From: Azolla caroliniana
Taxonomy: Eukaryota > Polypodiophyta
Assembly: GCA_043228905.1 (NCBI GenBank)
Contig: JBHGNT010000008.1
Coordinates: forward strand, 15,500,001-15,564,000
Length of the DNA: 64,000 nucleotides
Direction of reading: 5' to 3'
In this document: in pieces, positions 1-10,394 of the stretch
Layout of the letters: each line of letters starts with the position of its first letter
Position numbering within the stretch: position 1 is the stretch's first letter
Position numbers and translations under genes: made by a program
The notes under the pieces: model-generated
Told to the model about the DNA's origin: nothing
Databases searched by the model: none
What the model saw: only the letters and a program-made list of their open reading frames with translations

Positions 1-343
1 CACGGCTGCTCTCTCTTCACTCCTCTAGAGTGGAAAAACAGAAAAATGAATAGCAACAGTAAAACTGTTTGCCCTAAGTCATATTTATACACATATGACT
101 TTGGGGCTATTTACAACTATAGCCTCAAGGGCCCTTGGCAAACATATTCACAGATATGTCCCCGCATCCGGATCTCTCTCCGGGTACATTCGGCATCCGG
201 CTCCGTAGCCGGGGTCTTCATCATCCGGATCCGAAACCGGGTCTTCGTCATCCGGTTCCAATACCGGGTACTCCTCATTCGGGTCTTCATTCCCGATTCC
301 CGGACATCTGATCATCCCATCCGGAGGGACCGTAATCCCTACA
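1..343 (-). mobile_element. LTR (partial) inserted into Ty3-1 pol
   Basis: Right-hand end of an LTR in minus orientation; the rest lies left of the window. It aligns with the solo LTR at 15,678-16,340: both share the stretch around 85-140 (GCCCTAAGTCATATTTATAC) and the end CATCCGGAGGGACC. The minus-strand start is TGTAGGG at 343, directly against Ty3-1 pol. The expected TSD on this side is ACTTC (344-348); its partner is outside the window. Short CATCCGG-type repeats fill 165-320. Confidence 0.7.
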
Positions 344-3300
344 ACTTCTCCTGACAACGTCCCGAGCTGGTAAGACCCATTGTACTCCTTTGTGATCCAG
401 AATGGTCCGGTCCACCGAAATCGCAATTTCCCTGGCATGCTCCCCATCCTTGTCTGGAATAGTAATACAGGTTTCCCGACCTCGAATTCCTTTTCGTTAC
501 CGCGCCGGTGTCGGTCTACAAAGGCTTTCCTCCTCCTTTGCTCTAGTTCTAGCTGTAGCAGGCTGGCTATTCGATTTTCTTCCAGTTCTAACAGCATCTT
601 CAGTCGGATTCGTTCGGATTCCTTCTCGCTTAACCGCTCCTTAACCTGTATTCTTAAGCTAGGAATTTGGAATTCTACTGGCATGACTGCTTCCAAGCCG
701 AATGCCAGTCGGAACGGGGTCGTCCGGATGCTAGTCTTGTACGCCGTTCGGTACGCCCACAGCGCGCTCTGCAACTTCGTGTCCCAGTCGGTCCGGTTCT
801 CATTGACGATTTTTCTAAGGATGTTCTGTAGCGTTTTATTCGTTGATTCCGCTAATCCGTTGGCTTGAGGGTAGTAGGGAGTGCTTCGTTTGTGTACTAC
901 CGCATAGAATGAGGTCAAACTTTCCACCACCTGCCCGAGAAAATGTCCTCCCTGGTCACTGATCAGCTCAATCGGGCATCCGTACCGACACCATATGCAT
1001 TCATATAAAAATTTGGCCGTGGACGCCACCGTGTTGTCCCGTAGTGCCTTTGCTTCTACCCATTTGGTGCAGTAGTCGGTAGCCACTATTATATACCAAT
1101 TTCCGGTCCGCATTGCCGGTGGCTTAAAGGGGCCGACAAAGTCCAAGCCCCACTTTTGGAATGGTTCTAATGGCAAGACCGGGTGATGTGGCATCCGGGC
1201 CTGCTCCGTGGGTTGGCCCAGTCGTTGACACAGGTCGCATTCCCTGCTATACTTAACGGCATCTCTCATGGTAGTCGGCCACCATAGTCCGCTCTGCCAT
1301 ATCTTCCGGGCTGTTGTTTCGCCGGCATAATGCCCGCCTGCAATTCCACAGTGGGCTTCTCTCAGGATCAGATCCTTTTCATCGCTCCGCACTGCTCGCC
1401 TCCATACGCCATCTGCCCCCTTGTGATAGAGGGTGTCTCCTACCAAGCAGAAATGTCTGCTCCGTACTGCCATCCTCTTCCGTTCGTCTCGGTCCAGGTT
1501 TTCCGGGGGAACTCCGGTGCTCAGGAACTGATGCATTTCGGTTAACCATTTGTCTTCGTCCGCTATTGTGGTCTCCGTTGCCGGTGTCGTCGTGACCTTA
1601 AACAGCTCGGCGTCGGGAAATTCGTCCTGTACGCCGTCCCCTGCTTCTCCGGATTCTAGCCTGCTCAGGTAGTCTGCTACCGCATGCTGCACCCCGGGTC
1701 GGTGGAAAATGTCGAATTCGAATTCCTGTAATAGCAGCGTCCATCGTGCGAGTTTTCCTGTCAGGGCTGCCTTTGAGACCAGGTAGAGTAGTGCCGAGTG
1801 GTCAACGTGGAAGGAGAACTTTCGTCCGAGCAGATAGTGCCTGTACTTGGTGACACTGTACACCATTCCTAATGCCTCTCGTTCCGTTGTAGAGTAGTTT
1901 CGTTCGGCTTTCGAGAGTTTCCTGCTTGCGTAATACACCGGCCGATACCATTTCGGTTCTGTGAGTTGCATCAAAACGCTGCCGATTGCTACGTCCGACG
2001 CGTCGACGAACACGTGAAAGCTTTTACTCCAGTCCGGCGGCTGCACCACCGGAGCTTGTGACAGCATGACCTTCAATGCTTGGTAGGCTGCCTCCTCCGT
2101 TTCTGTCCATTGGAAAGGTACTCTATGTACAGCAGCATGCAATGGTGTCGCAAAGTCGGCAAGGTGCCGTATCATCCGACTATGCCACCTTATTTGACCA
2201 AGGAATCGGCTTAAAGCTTTTGCGCTATTCGGTGCCGGTGCGTCGAGAATTGCTTTTACCTTATCCGGATCTACCGCGATTCCTTCTCGACTCACCACGT
2301 GGCCTAACAAGTTGCCGCTTGCGACTCCAAAGACGCACTTAGCCGGGTTCAGACTTAATCGGTACTCGCGGCACTTTTCTAAGCATAGTCGTAGGTGATC
2401 GAGATGCTCTCCGTGTCGGCTGTAGACGGCGAAATCGTCTAGGAAGACCTGCATAAAACCGGGAATAAAATCTCCGAAGATTTCCATAATTATCCTTTGA
2501 AATGTTGCAGGGGCTGTCTTTAATCCGAACATCATCACGACCGCGACGAACACTCCCCATTCCGTCACGAACGCTGTTTTCTCTTGGTCGGCCGGGTTCA
2601 TTCGGATTTGGTTGTAGCCGCTGAATCCATCCAGGAAGCTGTAAACTTCGTGGCCGGCCACCGCATCTAGCACTCCGTCCGTGAATGGTAGTGGAAAAGC
2701 GTCGGTCACTGTCGCGGCATTTAGTTTCCTGTAGTCCACACATACCCGGATTTTGCCGTTCTTTTTCGGGACCACCACTATCGGGCTTAGCCAGGTTGCC
2801 TGCTTGACTGGTCGGATAAATCCGACCCGGAGAAGCTTGTCAATTTCCTCCTTCACCTTTGCCGCATAGTTTGGATTCATCCGGTACCGACGTTGAGCGA
2901 TGGGTTTCGCGTCAGTACTTAGATGAATTTGGTGCTGGTAGAGCTGGGGGTCCAACCCTCGCATGTCTTCGTATGACCATGCGAACACGTCCTTGAAATC
3001 CGTTAACAGTGCTACCATTGCCTGTTTTTCCTCCTTCGGCAATTCCTTCGCGACTTTTACCGGTCGGGGTTGTTCTGTTGTGCCGAGGTCCACCTCTTCC
3101 AGCTGGGATGCTTTCACCCTTTGGGATATCGTCATTTCTCTTTCTAAGGCTTCCTGTGCTTGGCGTAGTTCCCGGATCGCCACTTTGTCCGGCTCGTCCG
3201 GCATTGTGATGTACGGCTCTACTGCTGCCGTGATATCCACCTCAAAAAGTGGGACGATCTGTGGGTGTTCCTCGAGGTACCGATCAACTTCCTCATCCGG

Positions 3301-5919
3301 TAAGCCCTCCAACATGTTGATGCTTTCGGCGTATAAGGGGGTTGCCTCCTTGCTGGTGAGTACCCGTGGTTGCGTGGCTACCCGTACCTTTGTTTTCCCC
3401 CGTCGGAACGTGATCATATTCTTTTGCCAGTTTTGCTTGATATGCGCCGTTCGCAGCCATGGTCGTCCTAACAGTAGGGGATATGCGCCTTGTACATTCA
3501 GCTCTAGTACCACGGCCGATATTCGGAATACGTGGCCTCCTATTGTTACTTCCAAGTCCCGGATAAGACCAGTTGGTCGGACTGAGCTTGTATCCGCCAT
3601 GCGTAACCAGAAGGGGCATGGTTCCCACTCCTGGATGCCTAGGTCGTCGCATGTCTGTAGACTAATGACGTTCACCCCGGAGCCTCCGTCAATAATTGTT
3701 CCTGGGATCTCCTTTCCTTTGACGATTGTCGTTATTGCTGGGCTACTGGTATCAACCACCGCTGGGCCTTCCTCCGGGTTGGAGAAAAATGCCGGTGCTG
3801 GCGTCGGCGTCGGTTTGCTCACGGCGGCTTGTAAGTCTGCTGTAAACCGCGGCACCAACTGCAGTAACCGTGCCAACGGCAGCACGATCTGACAATCTTG
3901 TAGTGCTTGCCATGTCGGGTTTTCTCCTGGCTGTACGATTTCTTCCTCCCTTGGCATATTTTGGTTTCTTACTTCCGCCGCACCTTGTTCGTTGGCTTCT
4001 TTGATCCATTGTGCCGCTTGTTTTCTGATTGCTTCCTGGGCTTCCCATTCGGCGGCTTTCCCCTTCGACCGCGTGGTAACCTGCTGTACTTCGGCTGTCA
4101 CCATGTTGACTGCTGGCTGCTTGTCGGCTGTTTTGCTTGGGCATTGATTACTGTAATGCCCTTCTTTTCGGCAGTAATAACAGTACACCCTGTGCGTGTT
4201 GCTGGATTCTCCTTTTTCCCATGTTTGGGGGAGGGGCATTCCCCGGCGGTTGTCCTCGGTCTTTTGGTTCTCCGGTGCCGCTACTGTTTTGTCATTCCTT
4301 GTTGCCTCCCGACGCTCCTCTCTACGGAAGAATCCACGCCTTTGGTTCCGTCGGAAATTCCGGTTCCCTGGCCGCCTTTCTTCTCTGCGTTGCTCGTATT
4401 CCGGGGATTCGTCTCGGTCATACCGGTCCCGGGGGTAGCTATCCCTTCGGTTCTCCTCTCGGTTATACCGGTCCCGGGGGTAGCTATCCCTTCGGTTCTC
4501 CTCTCGGTCATAGCTGTCGCGTCTTCTATCGGGGTATCTGTCGCCGCGTTCTCGTCGGTAGCGGTCGTCCCTCCGGAATCGATCCTCTTCCGGGTCCCGA
4601 TTGCGCGGTTCTATGTGTCGGACCGGTGCCGCTTGTCGAGTTAACAGGTTATACTCGCATTGGTTTGTTGTGTGGGCGCGAGAATTGCATATCATGCACT
4701 GTGCGCGCAGGGTGCAGTCAACGGTCGAGTGCCCCGAATTTAGGCATGTTGTGCATTGTAGGGCTTGTCGGAACCGGAGGTCCTCCTCCTTCGGAAGCGC
4801 CTGGTGTAACGCCCCCATCGGCAAGAAGGGGCTCGTGTTGTCCATTTCCAGGACCCGATCAATGATTTGGTCCATTGTGCTGGTGCTGAAATCGATGATT
4901 CCACACATCGCTCGAAGTGGGTCTTTTAACGCAGCCAAAAAGACTGCCTTGGCCTCCTCTTCGGGTGGTGCTCTTGCTAATTGACTGTGCAAGGTCTGGA
5001 AACGAATGATAAATTGTGGGACCGTCTCGTTTTCTCCCTGCCGAGTGGTGTAGAATTGTCCGACCAATTCCCTTTGTTCCACTCGTCTATGAAACAAGCG
5101 TAAAAACTGGGTTTTCAATGCCTCGAACGTGGCGAAGCTGCCTGGTAAGTGCTTGTCGTGCCATCGGGCCGCCGGTCCTTCTAATGTCATGCCGAATTCG
5201 GCGACTTTGGATCGGTCGGCCTCGGCCTCCGTCAGTCTCTGGGACACGTGGTTGGCTTCCCATGTTCGCAGGAATGCATACACATGCGCCTCTCCGTCGG
5301 GCTCATCCCGATACTTTGGGTACGGATACGGCATCGTGTCGTCCCACTGATTCTCCTGCGCTGGTTCCTCCGATGTCGGTCTCCGCTCCTGCGGTTCCTC
5401 CGCAGGTGGTGTTGGTATCCGCTCCTGCTGTTCCTCCGCGGGTGGTGTTGATAACCGCTCCTGCGGTTCCTCCGCGGGTGGTGTTGGTATCCGCTCCTCC
5501 CTCCTCGGCGATTGCCGGTCACCGAACTCCAGAGTTAGTTCCTCCTCTGGCTCCGATGTTGCTGAGTGATCCGACTCAAAGGGGTTGTTCCCGTGGCTGC
5601 TTTTATAGCGGGATCCCACGCTTTCCCCGCTATCCGAATCCGCCCCTAATGTTGCAAATGCCGCTGCGTCCCCGTCGCCGCCAGCGAGAGTCTGTAGTAG
5701 TGTCTCCGCTTCTTGGAGGCTGGTTATGCTACTGCCTTCGTCGGAAGCTTGTAGAACCTGGAACTGCAGTGCGTTTTCTGCGATTTGCCGAAGCGTTGTT
5801 GAGAATGACCGATCGCTCCGGATCTCGTCGACGGCTTGCTGCAGGGCTTCCCGTCGTCGCTGCCGTTCGGCGTGGCGTCTCCCTCTTTCGGTGATGTGGT
5901 CGTTATTTTGTCTAGACAT
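148..5919 (-). CDS. Tat-like Ty3 gag-pol polyprotein (Ty3-1), 3' end chimeric
   Basis: One uninterrupted frame encodes Gag and Pol. The frame stays open to 6,003, but those extra residues lie over the LTR and primer site, so I choose the Met at 5,919 (MSRQNND). Order: Gag with proline/glutamate repeats (PTPPAEE), a double cysteine cluster and a CCHC knuckle (CYYCRKEGHYSNQC); protease (IDGGSGVN); reverse transcriptase (FLDD active site); RNase H (FVDASD); integrase with HHCC zinc finger and a D,D,E core. There is no chromodomain. The style (FAWSYEDMRGLDP, MPVEFQIPSLR) fits Tat/Athila-type non-chromoviruses. The last ~63 residues are not Ty3: after GTLSGEV the frame runs into the inserted LTR (1-343). 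The downstream ORF3 and 3' LTR seen in related copies are missing here. Confidence 0.9.
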   Translation of the reverse strand: MSRQNNDHITERGRRHAERQRRREALQQAVDEIRSDRSFSTTLRQIAENALQFQVLQASDEGSSITSLQEAETLLQTLAGGDGDAAAFATLGADSDSGESVGSRYKSSHGNNPFESDHSATSEPEEELTLEFGDRQSPRREERIPTPPAEEPQERLSTPPAEEQQERIPTPPAEEPQERRPTSEEPAQENQWDDTMPYPYPKYRDEPDGEAHVYAFLRTWEANHVSQRLTEAEADRSKVAEFGMTLEGPAARWHDKHLPGSFATFEALKTQFLRLFHRRVEQRELVGQFYTTRQGENETVPQFIIRFQTLHSQLARAPPEEEAKAVFLAALKDPLRAMCGIIDFSTSTMDQIIDRVLEMDNTSPFLPMGALHQALPKEEDLRFRQALQCTTCLNSGHSTVDCTLRAQCMICNSRAHTTNQCEYNLLTRQAAPVRHIEPRNRDPEEDRFRRDDRYRRERGDRYPDRRRDSYDREENRRDSYPRDRYNREENRRDSYPRDRYDRDESPEYEQRREERRPGNRNFRRNQRRGFFRREERREATRNDKTVAAPENQKTEDNRRGMPLPQTWEKGESSNTHRVYCYYCRKEGHYSNQCPSKTADKQPAVNMVTAEVQQVTTRSKGKAAEWEAQEAIRKQAAQWIKEANEQGAAEVRNQNMPREEEIVQPGENPTWQALQDCQIVLPLARLLQLVPRFTADLQAAVSKPTPTPAPAFFSNPEEGPAVVDTSSPAITTIVKGKEIPGTIIDGGSGVNVISLQTCDDLGIQEWEPCPFWLRMADTSSVRPTGLIRDLEVTIGGHVFRISAVVLELNVQGAYPLLLGRPWLRTAHIKQNWQKNMITFRRGKTKVRVATQPRVLTSKEATPLYAESINMLEGLPDEEVDRYLEEHPQIVPLFEVDITAAVEPYITMPDEPDKVAIRELRQAQEALEREMTISQRVKASQLEEVDLGTTEQPRPVKVAKELPKEEKQAMVALLTDFKDVFAWSYEDMRGLDPQLYQHQIHLSTDAKPIAQRRYRMNPNYAAKVKEEIDKLLRVGFIRPVKQATWLSPIVVVPKKNGKIRVCVDYRKLNAATVTDAFPLPFTDGVLDAVAGHEVYSFLDGFSGYNQIRMNPADQEKTAFVTEWGVFVAVVMMFGLKTAPATFQRIIMEIFGDFIPGFMQVFLDDFAVYSRHGEHLDHLRLCLEKCREYRLSLNPAKCVFGVASGNLLGHVVSREGIAVDPDKVKAILDAPAPNSAKALSRFLGQIRWHSRMIRHLADFATPLHAAVHRVPFQWTETEEAAYQALKVMLSQAPVVQPPDWSKSFHVFVDASDVAIGSVLMQLTEPKWYRPVYYASRKLSKAERNYSTTEREALGMVYSVTKYRHYLLGRKFSFHVDHSALLYLVSKAALTGKLARWTLLLQEFEFDIFHRPGVQHAVADYLSRLESGEAGDGVQDEFPDAELFKVTTTPATETTIADEDKWLTEMHQFLSTGVPPENLDRDERKRMAVRSRHFCLVGDTLYHKGADGVWRRAVRSDEKDLILREAHCGIAGGHYAGETTARKIWQSGLWWPTTMRDAVKYSRECDLCQRLGQPTEQARMPHHPVLPLEPFQKWGLDFVGPFKPPAMRTGNWYIIVATDYCTKWVEAKALRDNTVASTAKFLYECIWCRYGCPIELISDQGGHFLGQVVESLTSFYAVVHKRSTPYYPQANGLAESTNKTLQNILRKIVNENRTDWDTKLQSALWAYRTAYKTSIRTTPFRLAFGLEAVMPVEFQIPSLRIQVKERLSEKESERIRLKMLLELEENRIASLLQLELEQRRRKAFVDRHRRGNEKEFEVGKPVLLFQTRMGSMPGKLRFRWTGPFWITKEYNGSYQLGTLSGEVVGITVPPDGMIRCPGIGNEDPNEEYPVLEPDDEDPVSDPDDEDPGYGAGCRMYPERDPDAGTYL

Positions 5920-5948
5920 CCATCCCCCGGTTGTTCTCTGCACTCTGC

Positions 5949-5971
5949 AGGAATCGTGGTCGCCAAAATAG
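5949..5971 (-). promoter_or_regulatory. primer-binding site of Ty3-1
   Basis: Minus-strand sequence TTTTGGCGACCACGATTCCT just inside the 5' LTR. The same string follows the 5' LTR of Ty3-4 (46,405-46,424). TGGCG at an LTR edge fits pairing with a tRNA ending CGCCA. I cannot assign the tRNA with confidence. Confidence 0.65.
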
Positions 5972-6342
5972 TGTTGTATGTATGGCTGGACTAGCCGCAA
6001 CACAGGTGTCTATCCGACACTTCTCCAAAGGGGTGGTAGGGATAGGATGTTAATACACGCGTATGATAATTACACTTAAGCACAGACGAAGACAAGATTA
6101 ATCAGCATAAGCAAAACTATATTAATTCTTCGCGCTTTCATTACAAAACATCGGATCCTTTTATAGGCATCCGGCCAGATTACAATCGGTGCTCGGTAAG
6201 CAACCGTCAACCGAAACCGAATCGGTTCGGATCCGGATCGGTTACAACTACCGGATCCGTCCCTCCTAATAATTCTATTCTTATTTCTATATTTATCCGA
6301 TCCGACCTTGCTTTCCCATTTGCCTTCTCTGACCGGCCAACA
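5972..6342 (-). mobile_element. 5' LTR of Ty3-1
   Basis: 371 bp, minus orientation, TG...CA ends (plus strand TGTTGTATG to GGCCAACA). The minus-strand start TGTTGGCCGGTC resembles that of the Ty3-4 LTR (TGTTACCGGCCGG), and the stretch near the primer site (CCCTTTGGAGAAGTGTC / CCCTTTGGTGAAGTGTC) is also shared. A TATA-like CTATAAAAGG lies around 6,160 on the minus strand. The LTR interrupts the Copia frame at ...NILTKNL, so Ty3-1 inserted into Copia-1. Confidence 0.8.
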
Positions 6343-7798
6343 AGGTTCTTTGTCAGAATGTTGGATCCATTTTCGTTAGTATGGATCTTCACAAGGGTAA
6401 ACTCTCCTTCCTCCACTTTCTCCCACAACTAGTGATACCTCCTCTATATATGTTTGGTTCGGGAGTGATACGCAACATTCTTGGTTAGATGTATGGCCCT
6501 CTGGCTATCGCAGTGAAGCAAGAACTCCCTTTGATTCATTCCCAACTCATTGAGAAAATTTCTCATCCAGATAAGCTCTTTGTCGACCTCTACCACTACC
6601 AAATACTCTGCCTCTGTGGTCAACAAGGCCACATACTTCTACAGTCGTGACTGCCACGACACTGCTTCCCCTTCATAGGTCATCACGTACCCTGATGTGG
6701 ATTGACTTGATGCTGCATCCCCGGACATGTCCGAATCGGTAAAACCTTTGAGCATAGGTTTTCCGACACCATACCTAAGGCATGCCCTCAAGGTGCCTTT
6801 CAAGTACCTAAGTAACCATTTGACGACTGCCTAGTGTTCTCATCCTAGGTTACTCATATATCGGCTTACTGCCCCCACAACAAATGTTATGTTTGGTCTC
6901 GTACAAACCATAGCATACATTAAACTGTCGATGGCCGAGGCATACGGTACTGTCCTCATCTCAACCTTTTCTTTCTCGCTCCTTGCTTTGCATTCAACTT
7001 GCAGTTGGTCGGCAACACCGAGTTGACTAGCTTTGCTTCCGACATGTTGAATCTCTTCAAGATCTTTGTCACATATTTCTCTTGTGACGGCCACAACACT
7101 TTCTTAGTTCTGTCCCGAACAATGTGCATCCCTAAGATCTATTTTGCTGGTCCAAGATCTTTCACGGCGAACGACTTGCCTAATGCTTTCTTCAAGCTCA
7201 CGATCTTCTTTTTGTCTTGTCCAACTATCAAGGTGTCATCAACATATAACAAGAGAATCAAGAAGTCACCTTCATCATACCTTTTGACGAACACACAATG
7301 ATCAACCTATGTTTTTTGGAACTGATGTTCCATCATGAAGGATTCGAACTTCTTGTACCATTGGTGTGGAGCTTGTTTCAATCCATACAAGCTTGCTTCA
7401 ATCAACACACTGGGTTCTCTTTCCCTTTCTCCTCAAAGCCTTCGGGTTGCTGCATGTAGATCTCTTCATCCAACTCCCCATGCAAGAATGCAGTTTTGAC
7501 ATTCAACAGTTGGATCTCAAAATCCATGCTCGTAGCAATGCTCAAAACAGTTCTGATTGAAGTCATATTTACGACTGGTGTGAATATTTCGTCAAAGTCG
7601 TCACCCTTTTTCTGTTGAAACCCTTTCACCACAATGCGGGCTTTATACCTGGGGGTGATGTCGACTTCTCCAATCTTCACCTTGTAGACCCATTTATTCT
7701 TGAGTGCTCTTTTACATTTCAGTAGCTTTACCAAGTCGTAGGTGTAGTTCTCATGCAAGGAATCCATCTCGTCTTGCATTGCACTCAACCTTTTTTTT
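6343..7798 (-). pseudogene. Copia-1 pol fragment (RT and RNase H)
   Basis: Decayed Copia reverse transcriptase and RNase H on the minus strand, broken by several stops and frameshifts. Visible from the right: AMQDEMDSLHEN, KARIVVKGFQQKKGDDFDEIF, TAFLHGELDEEIYM, then a YVDD active site near 7,220, YASAIDSLMYAMVCTRPN, RNase H TTEAEYLVVVEVDKELIW and SRTKHI, and finally NGSNILTKNL cut by the Ty3-1 LTR. Gag, protease and integrase are absent; the right edge stops at a T run (~7,790) where DNA-element copy A begins. Confidence 0.85.
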
Positions 7799-7833
7799 TA
7801 AACCTACGATTCAGACTCTTTTAATGACATTTT

Positions 7834-10081
7834 CTATATTTGATCTTGTAGGTTCCATACTTCTCCATCTCTAAAGGCAAGTTGAAACCAAAACTCATAT
7901 TTCTGAAGACCATCCGACTTAACATTATCATCCACCACAATGCCGACCTCATGAAGGCATTGACGTCGTAGGCCGAGGTGTAGCTTCACACCAAACTTTT
8001 GTTTGACGTCCAAGTATCCATGGTGGAAGAACCTTATCCGTTCAATAGATAACATTTTCTGCCTATAGTCGTTGTCGTTGTTGTGGTACCATGCCAAAAG
8101 CTTTGCCTCTTCAGTTGTGAGGCCCACATATATTTTGCACTCGGCATACTTGAAGAAGAAAGTCGTTGGGTGCTCTCTAACAAGTTGTCGGCGTGCTTCA
8201 GCCGAATGTGATCGACCAATTACAAAGTAATTGTATTGATCATGCTTTCTCACATCGAAGTCCTCAGTTGTGGAACATTCTTCGGGATCTACCATCACAA
8301 TGAAAGGCACAACTGTAGCATGCAGATTTATTTTTATTTTTTTCTTGAGATTCTGAATATGCATTTTGATCTCAAGTGGTCTTTGTCCTGTTTTCACATC
8401 TATTGGGGGCCGATGGATGTGTGTTATGGGCAAATTAAACACTTGCCCTTTTTTCACCAGTTTGCAATGCATTAACTCTCTCCGTATCTTATTATGCCCA
8501 GATGACAACACACTAGATGCCAGCTCAGCACCTAGCATCCCTCTAGTGTCCTCATCTTCGGTTGAGCTTGATGAGTCGGAGTCTGACATTTTAGTGGTCT
8601 TTTTTTTTGCTGGTCTTGATTGCACTTTAGATACCCTTTTTGGGGCCTTTACCGGGGAGGGAAAGGGCTCCCTTAGAGTTACATGGCCTTGTATATAAGG
8701 CCTCAAGGTGACAATAAGATTTTGTGAGCTTTGTAGATCTTTTTAAAAAGATTTTGGCCCACAAGATTCCTTTACTACTCGATCTTTAGAAAGGTACACT
8801 TTACTTTGAGCACTCTATCATTACAAGAATGTTGGCTGAATCTAATTTAATCTTCGTAGTCAAATCGTAAAATACGGCCATATATAAATGTGATGTCATT
8901 TTCAAGCTAACCATCGCCCTTCTTCTTTGCTGTATAAAAACACGACTTTTTTCTTGGAGTGGACGTACTGCATACACGATTCCTTGTCTGTTAGATCACG
9001 ATCAGGAAGGTCCTCACCACGAGTGGCAGTTAACATTTCCTTTTGGTTAATTCCGTCTGATGGTTGAGATTTTCTCTCCTCATTGAAGAGAAGTTTTTTT
9101 CCTCTCTTCATGTTCTGAGGAACTATTTGTTTCTGGGTCTCAATTGGAGAGGCCTGAATTCGGAGCTTGATTTTCTTCACAGGTCGGTCTAACAAGTTCT
9201 CAAACGACCTATTTAAGAAAGGATGTGCGAAAATATAAGTTAGTTGGTTCCCTAGATTAAGGTTACCTATTAAAATATACATAAGCAAACCAAGACAAAA
9301 ACTAGCAAGCGATTTGTGCTAAACTCTAAATATCAATCATAGTTTCTGTGAACATGATAGACCTTTATTGTGAATTTAAATTTAGTAAGGGCTATTCAAC
9401 TTCGAATATTATATATCTTAATAAATTTACAAGGATATGTATCATATTGGAGGTTAGGTATGGTCTATATTGATTCCATATCCCATATTGTTAAGAATTT
9501 TAATACGATAGGTTTGAATTTGGTATCATAAAGGTAATTCATGTGTTATTTTCTATTATTTTAAGCTATTATAGGTCATAAAACCTGTTTCAATAAGGGC
9601 ACTAAATGTTACAAAATATAGCAAATGTCATTAAAAAAGTCTGAATTGGATATAAAATTGGTATCTTTTCACACATATATCAATAAGTTCCACCAAAGAC
9701 ACAATATTCCTTTTTAAAAGGAGGGTTTTATACAAGAACTTGATATGGCGTATCAAGTTCCTGTTTCAAGTGGGGGATTTAAATAGTTACTCGATACGCC
9801 GTATCGAGTTCCTATATAAAACCCAAACTTTAAACAGGAACTCTATACGCTGTATTGAGTTCTTGTTTAAAGTGGGGGTTTTATATAATAACTCGATACG
9901 CCGTATGGACTTCCTGTATAAATAACCTACTTTAAACAGGAACTCGATACGGCGTATCGAGTTCCTGTTTAATAATAGTGTTTTATATAGGATCTTGAGT
10001 GCTAAAAACATATTTACAAAAAAGGTCCATACAGCCAGGCGCTTACCTGGAATCTTGGCACTCACTCTTCTTAGAAGACAT
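7834..10081 (-). pseudogene. gene 1 of DNA element A: spliced, C-terminal ParB/sulfiredoxin-like region
   Basis: Exon 1 is 10,081-10,047 (MSSKKSECQDS), with donor GTAAGC. Exon 2 starts at 9,208 after acceptor AAATAG and continues in frame (RSFENLLDRPVKK). The 838-bp intron contains the palindrome array. The same exon structure is present in copy B. Frameshifts lie between 8,920 and 8,706. From 8,706 an open stretch of 290 residues has a basic/serine-acidic linker (residues 20-55), then a region at about 88-225 that looks like a ParB N-terminal fold: a strand plus helix (NLPITHIHRPP...IQNLKKKI), a turn IGRSHSAEA (163-171) where ParB has G-x-x-R-x-x-A, then KIYVGLTTEEAKLLAWYHNN (191-210), like the ParB helix with its N-rich end. 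The ParB assignment is from pattern only. Confidence 0.5.
9736..9965. repeat. array of five palindromes in intron 1 of gene 1 (copy A)
   Basis: Five near-perfect palindromes, half-site GGAACTCGATAC with a 3-bp centre, at 9,736-9,760, 9,787-9,812, 9,837-9,862, 9,889-9,914 and 9,939-9,965. Centres are about 51 bp apart. Spacers are one ~25-bp sequence (TATAAAACCCCCACTTTAAA) used alternately in direct and reverse-complement orientation, so the array is palindromic at two scales. The last unit is perfect. Confidence 0.9.
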
Positions 10082-10197
10082 GATTCTCGTCGTCGATGCT
10101 AACGGGGAGATGACGATTTGGTGCTACGTGCTCTGGGCTCTGTGTACTCGTGTGCTCTGTTCTACACGTGAGTGATTGTGAAATGAGGGGGTCTTCC

Positions 10198-10205
10198 TAT
10201 TTATA
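10198..10205 (-). promoter_or_regulatory. TATA box of gene 1 (copy A)
   Basis: Minus-strand CTATAAATAGG about 117 bp upstream of the exon-1 ATG (10,081). The same box is at the same place in copy B (around 35,510-35,518). Confidence 0.7.
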
Positions 10206-10394
10206 GGGATTGACCACTGTGGTTAAAGTAACCATAGTTACTTTAACCATGGTCGGTAAGTTTAAGGTTAGTTAGTTAGACCTAAGAGAGAGTTTCTTTG
10301 ACCTTAGGACACTTTTTTCTTAGACCTTAGTACACTTTATTTAGTACATAATCTTGAATGTACCAATGACTCTCTAATGGATTTTAATTAAATG

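Noticed and set aside
2963-3892. 309-residue plus-strand frame
   Set aside because: Antisense shadow of the Ty3-1 polyprotein; same GC-rich codon pattern, no family match. Similar shadows at 3,907-4,865, 5,016-5,894 and 46,651-48,429 were dropped.
5920-6003. Upstream in-frame Met at 6,003 as start of Ty3-1 gag
   Set aside because: Those 28 residues cover the LTR edge and primer site; the sister element has the same read-through (DHDSC from the primer site). MSRQNND at 5,919 is the better start.
9736-9965. CRISPR-like regularly spaced repeats
   Set aside because: Repeats are palindromes with spacers that are copies of one another in alternating orientation, inside a plant transposon intron. 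CRISPR spacers would be unique.
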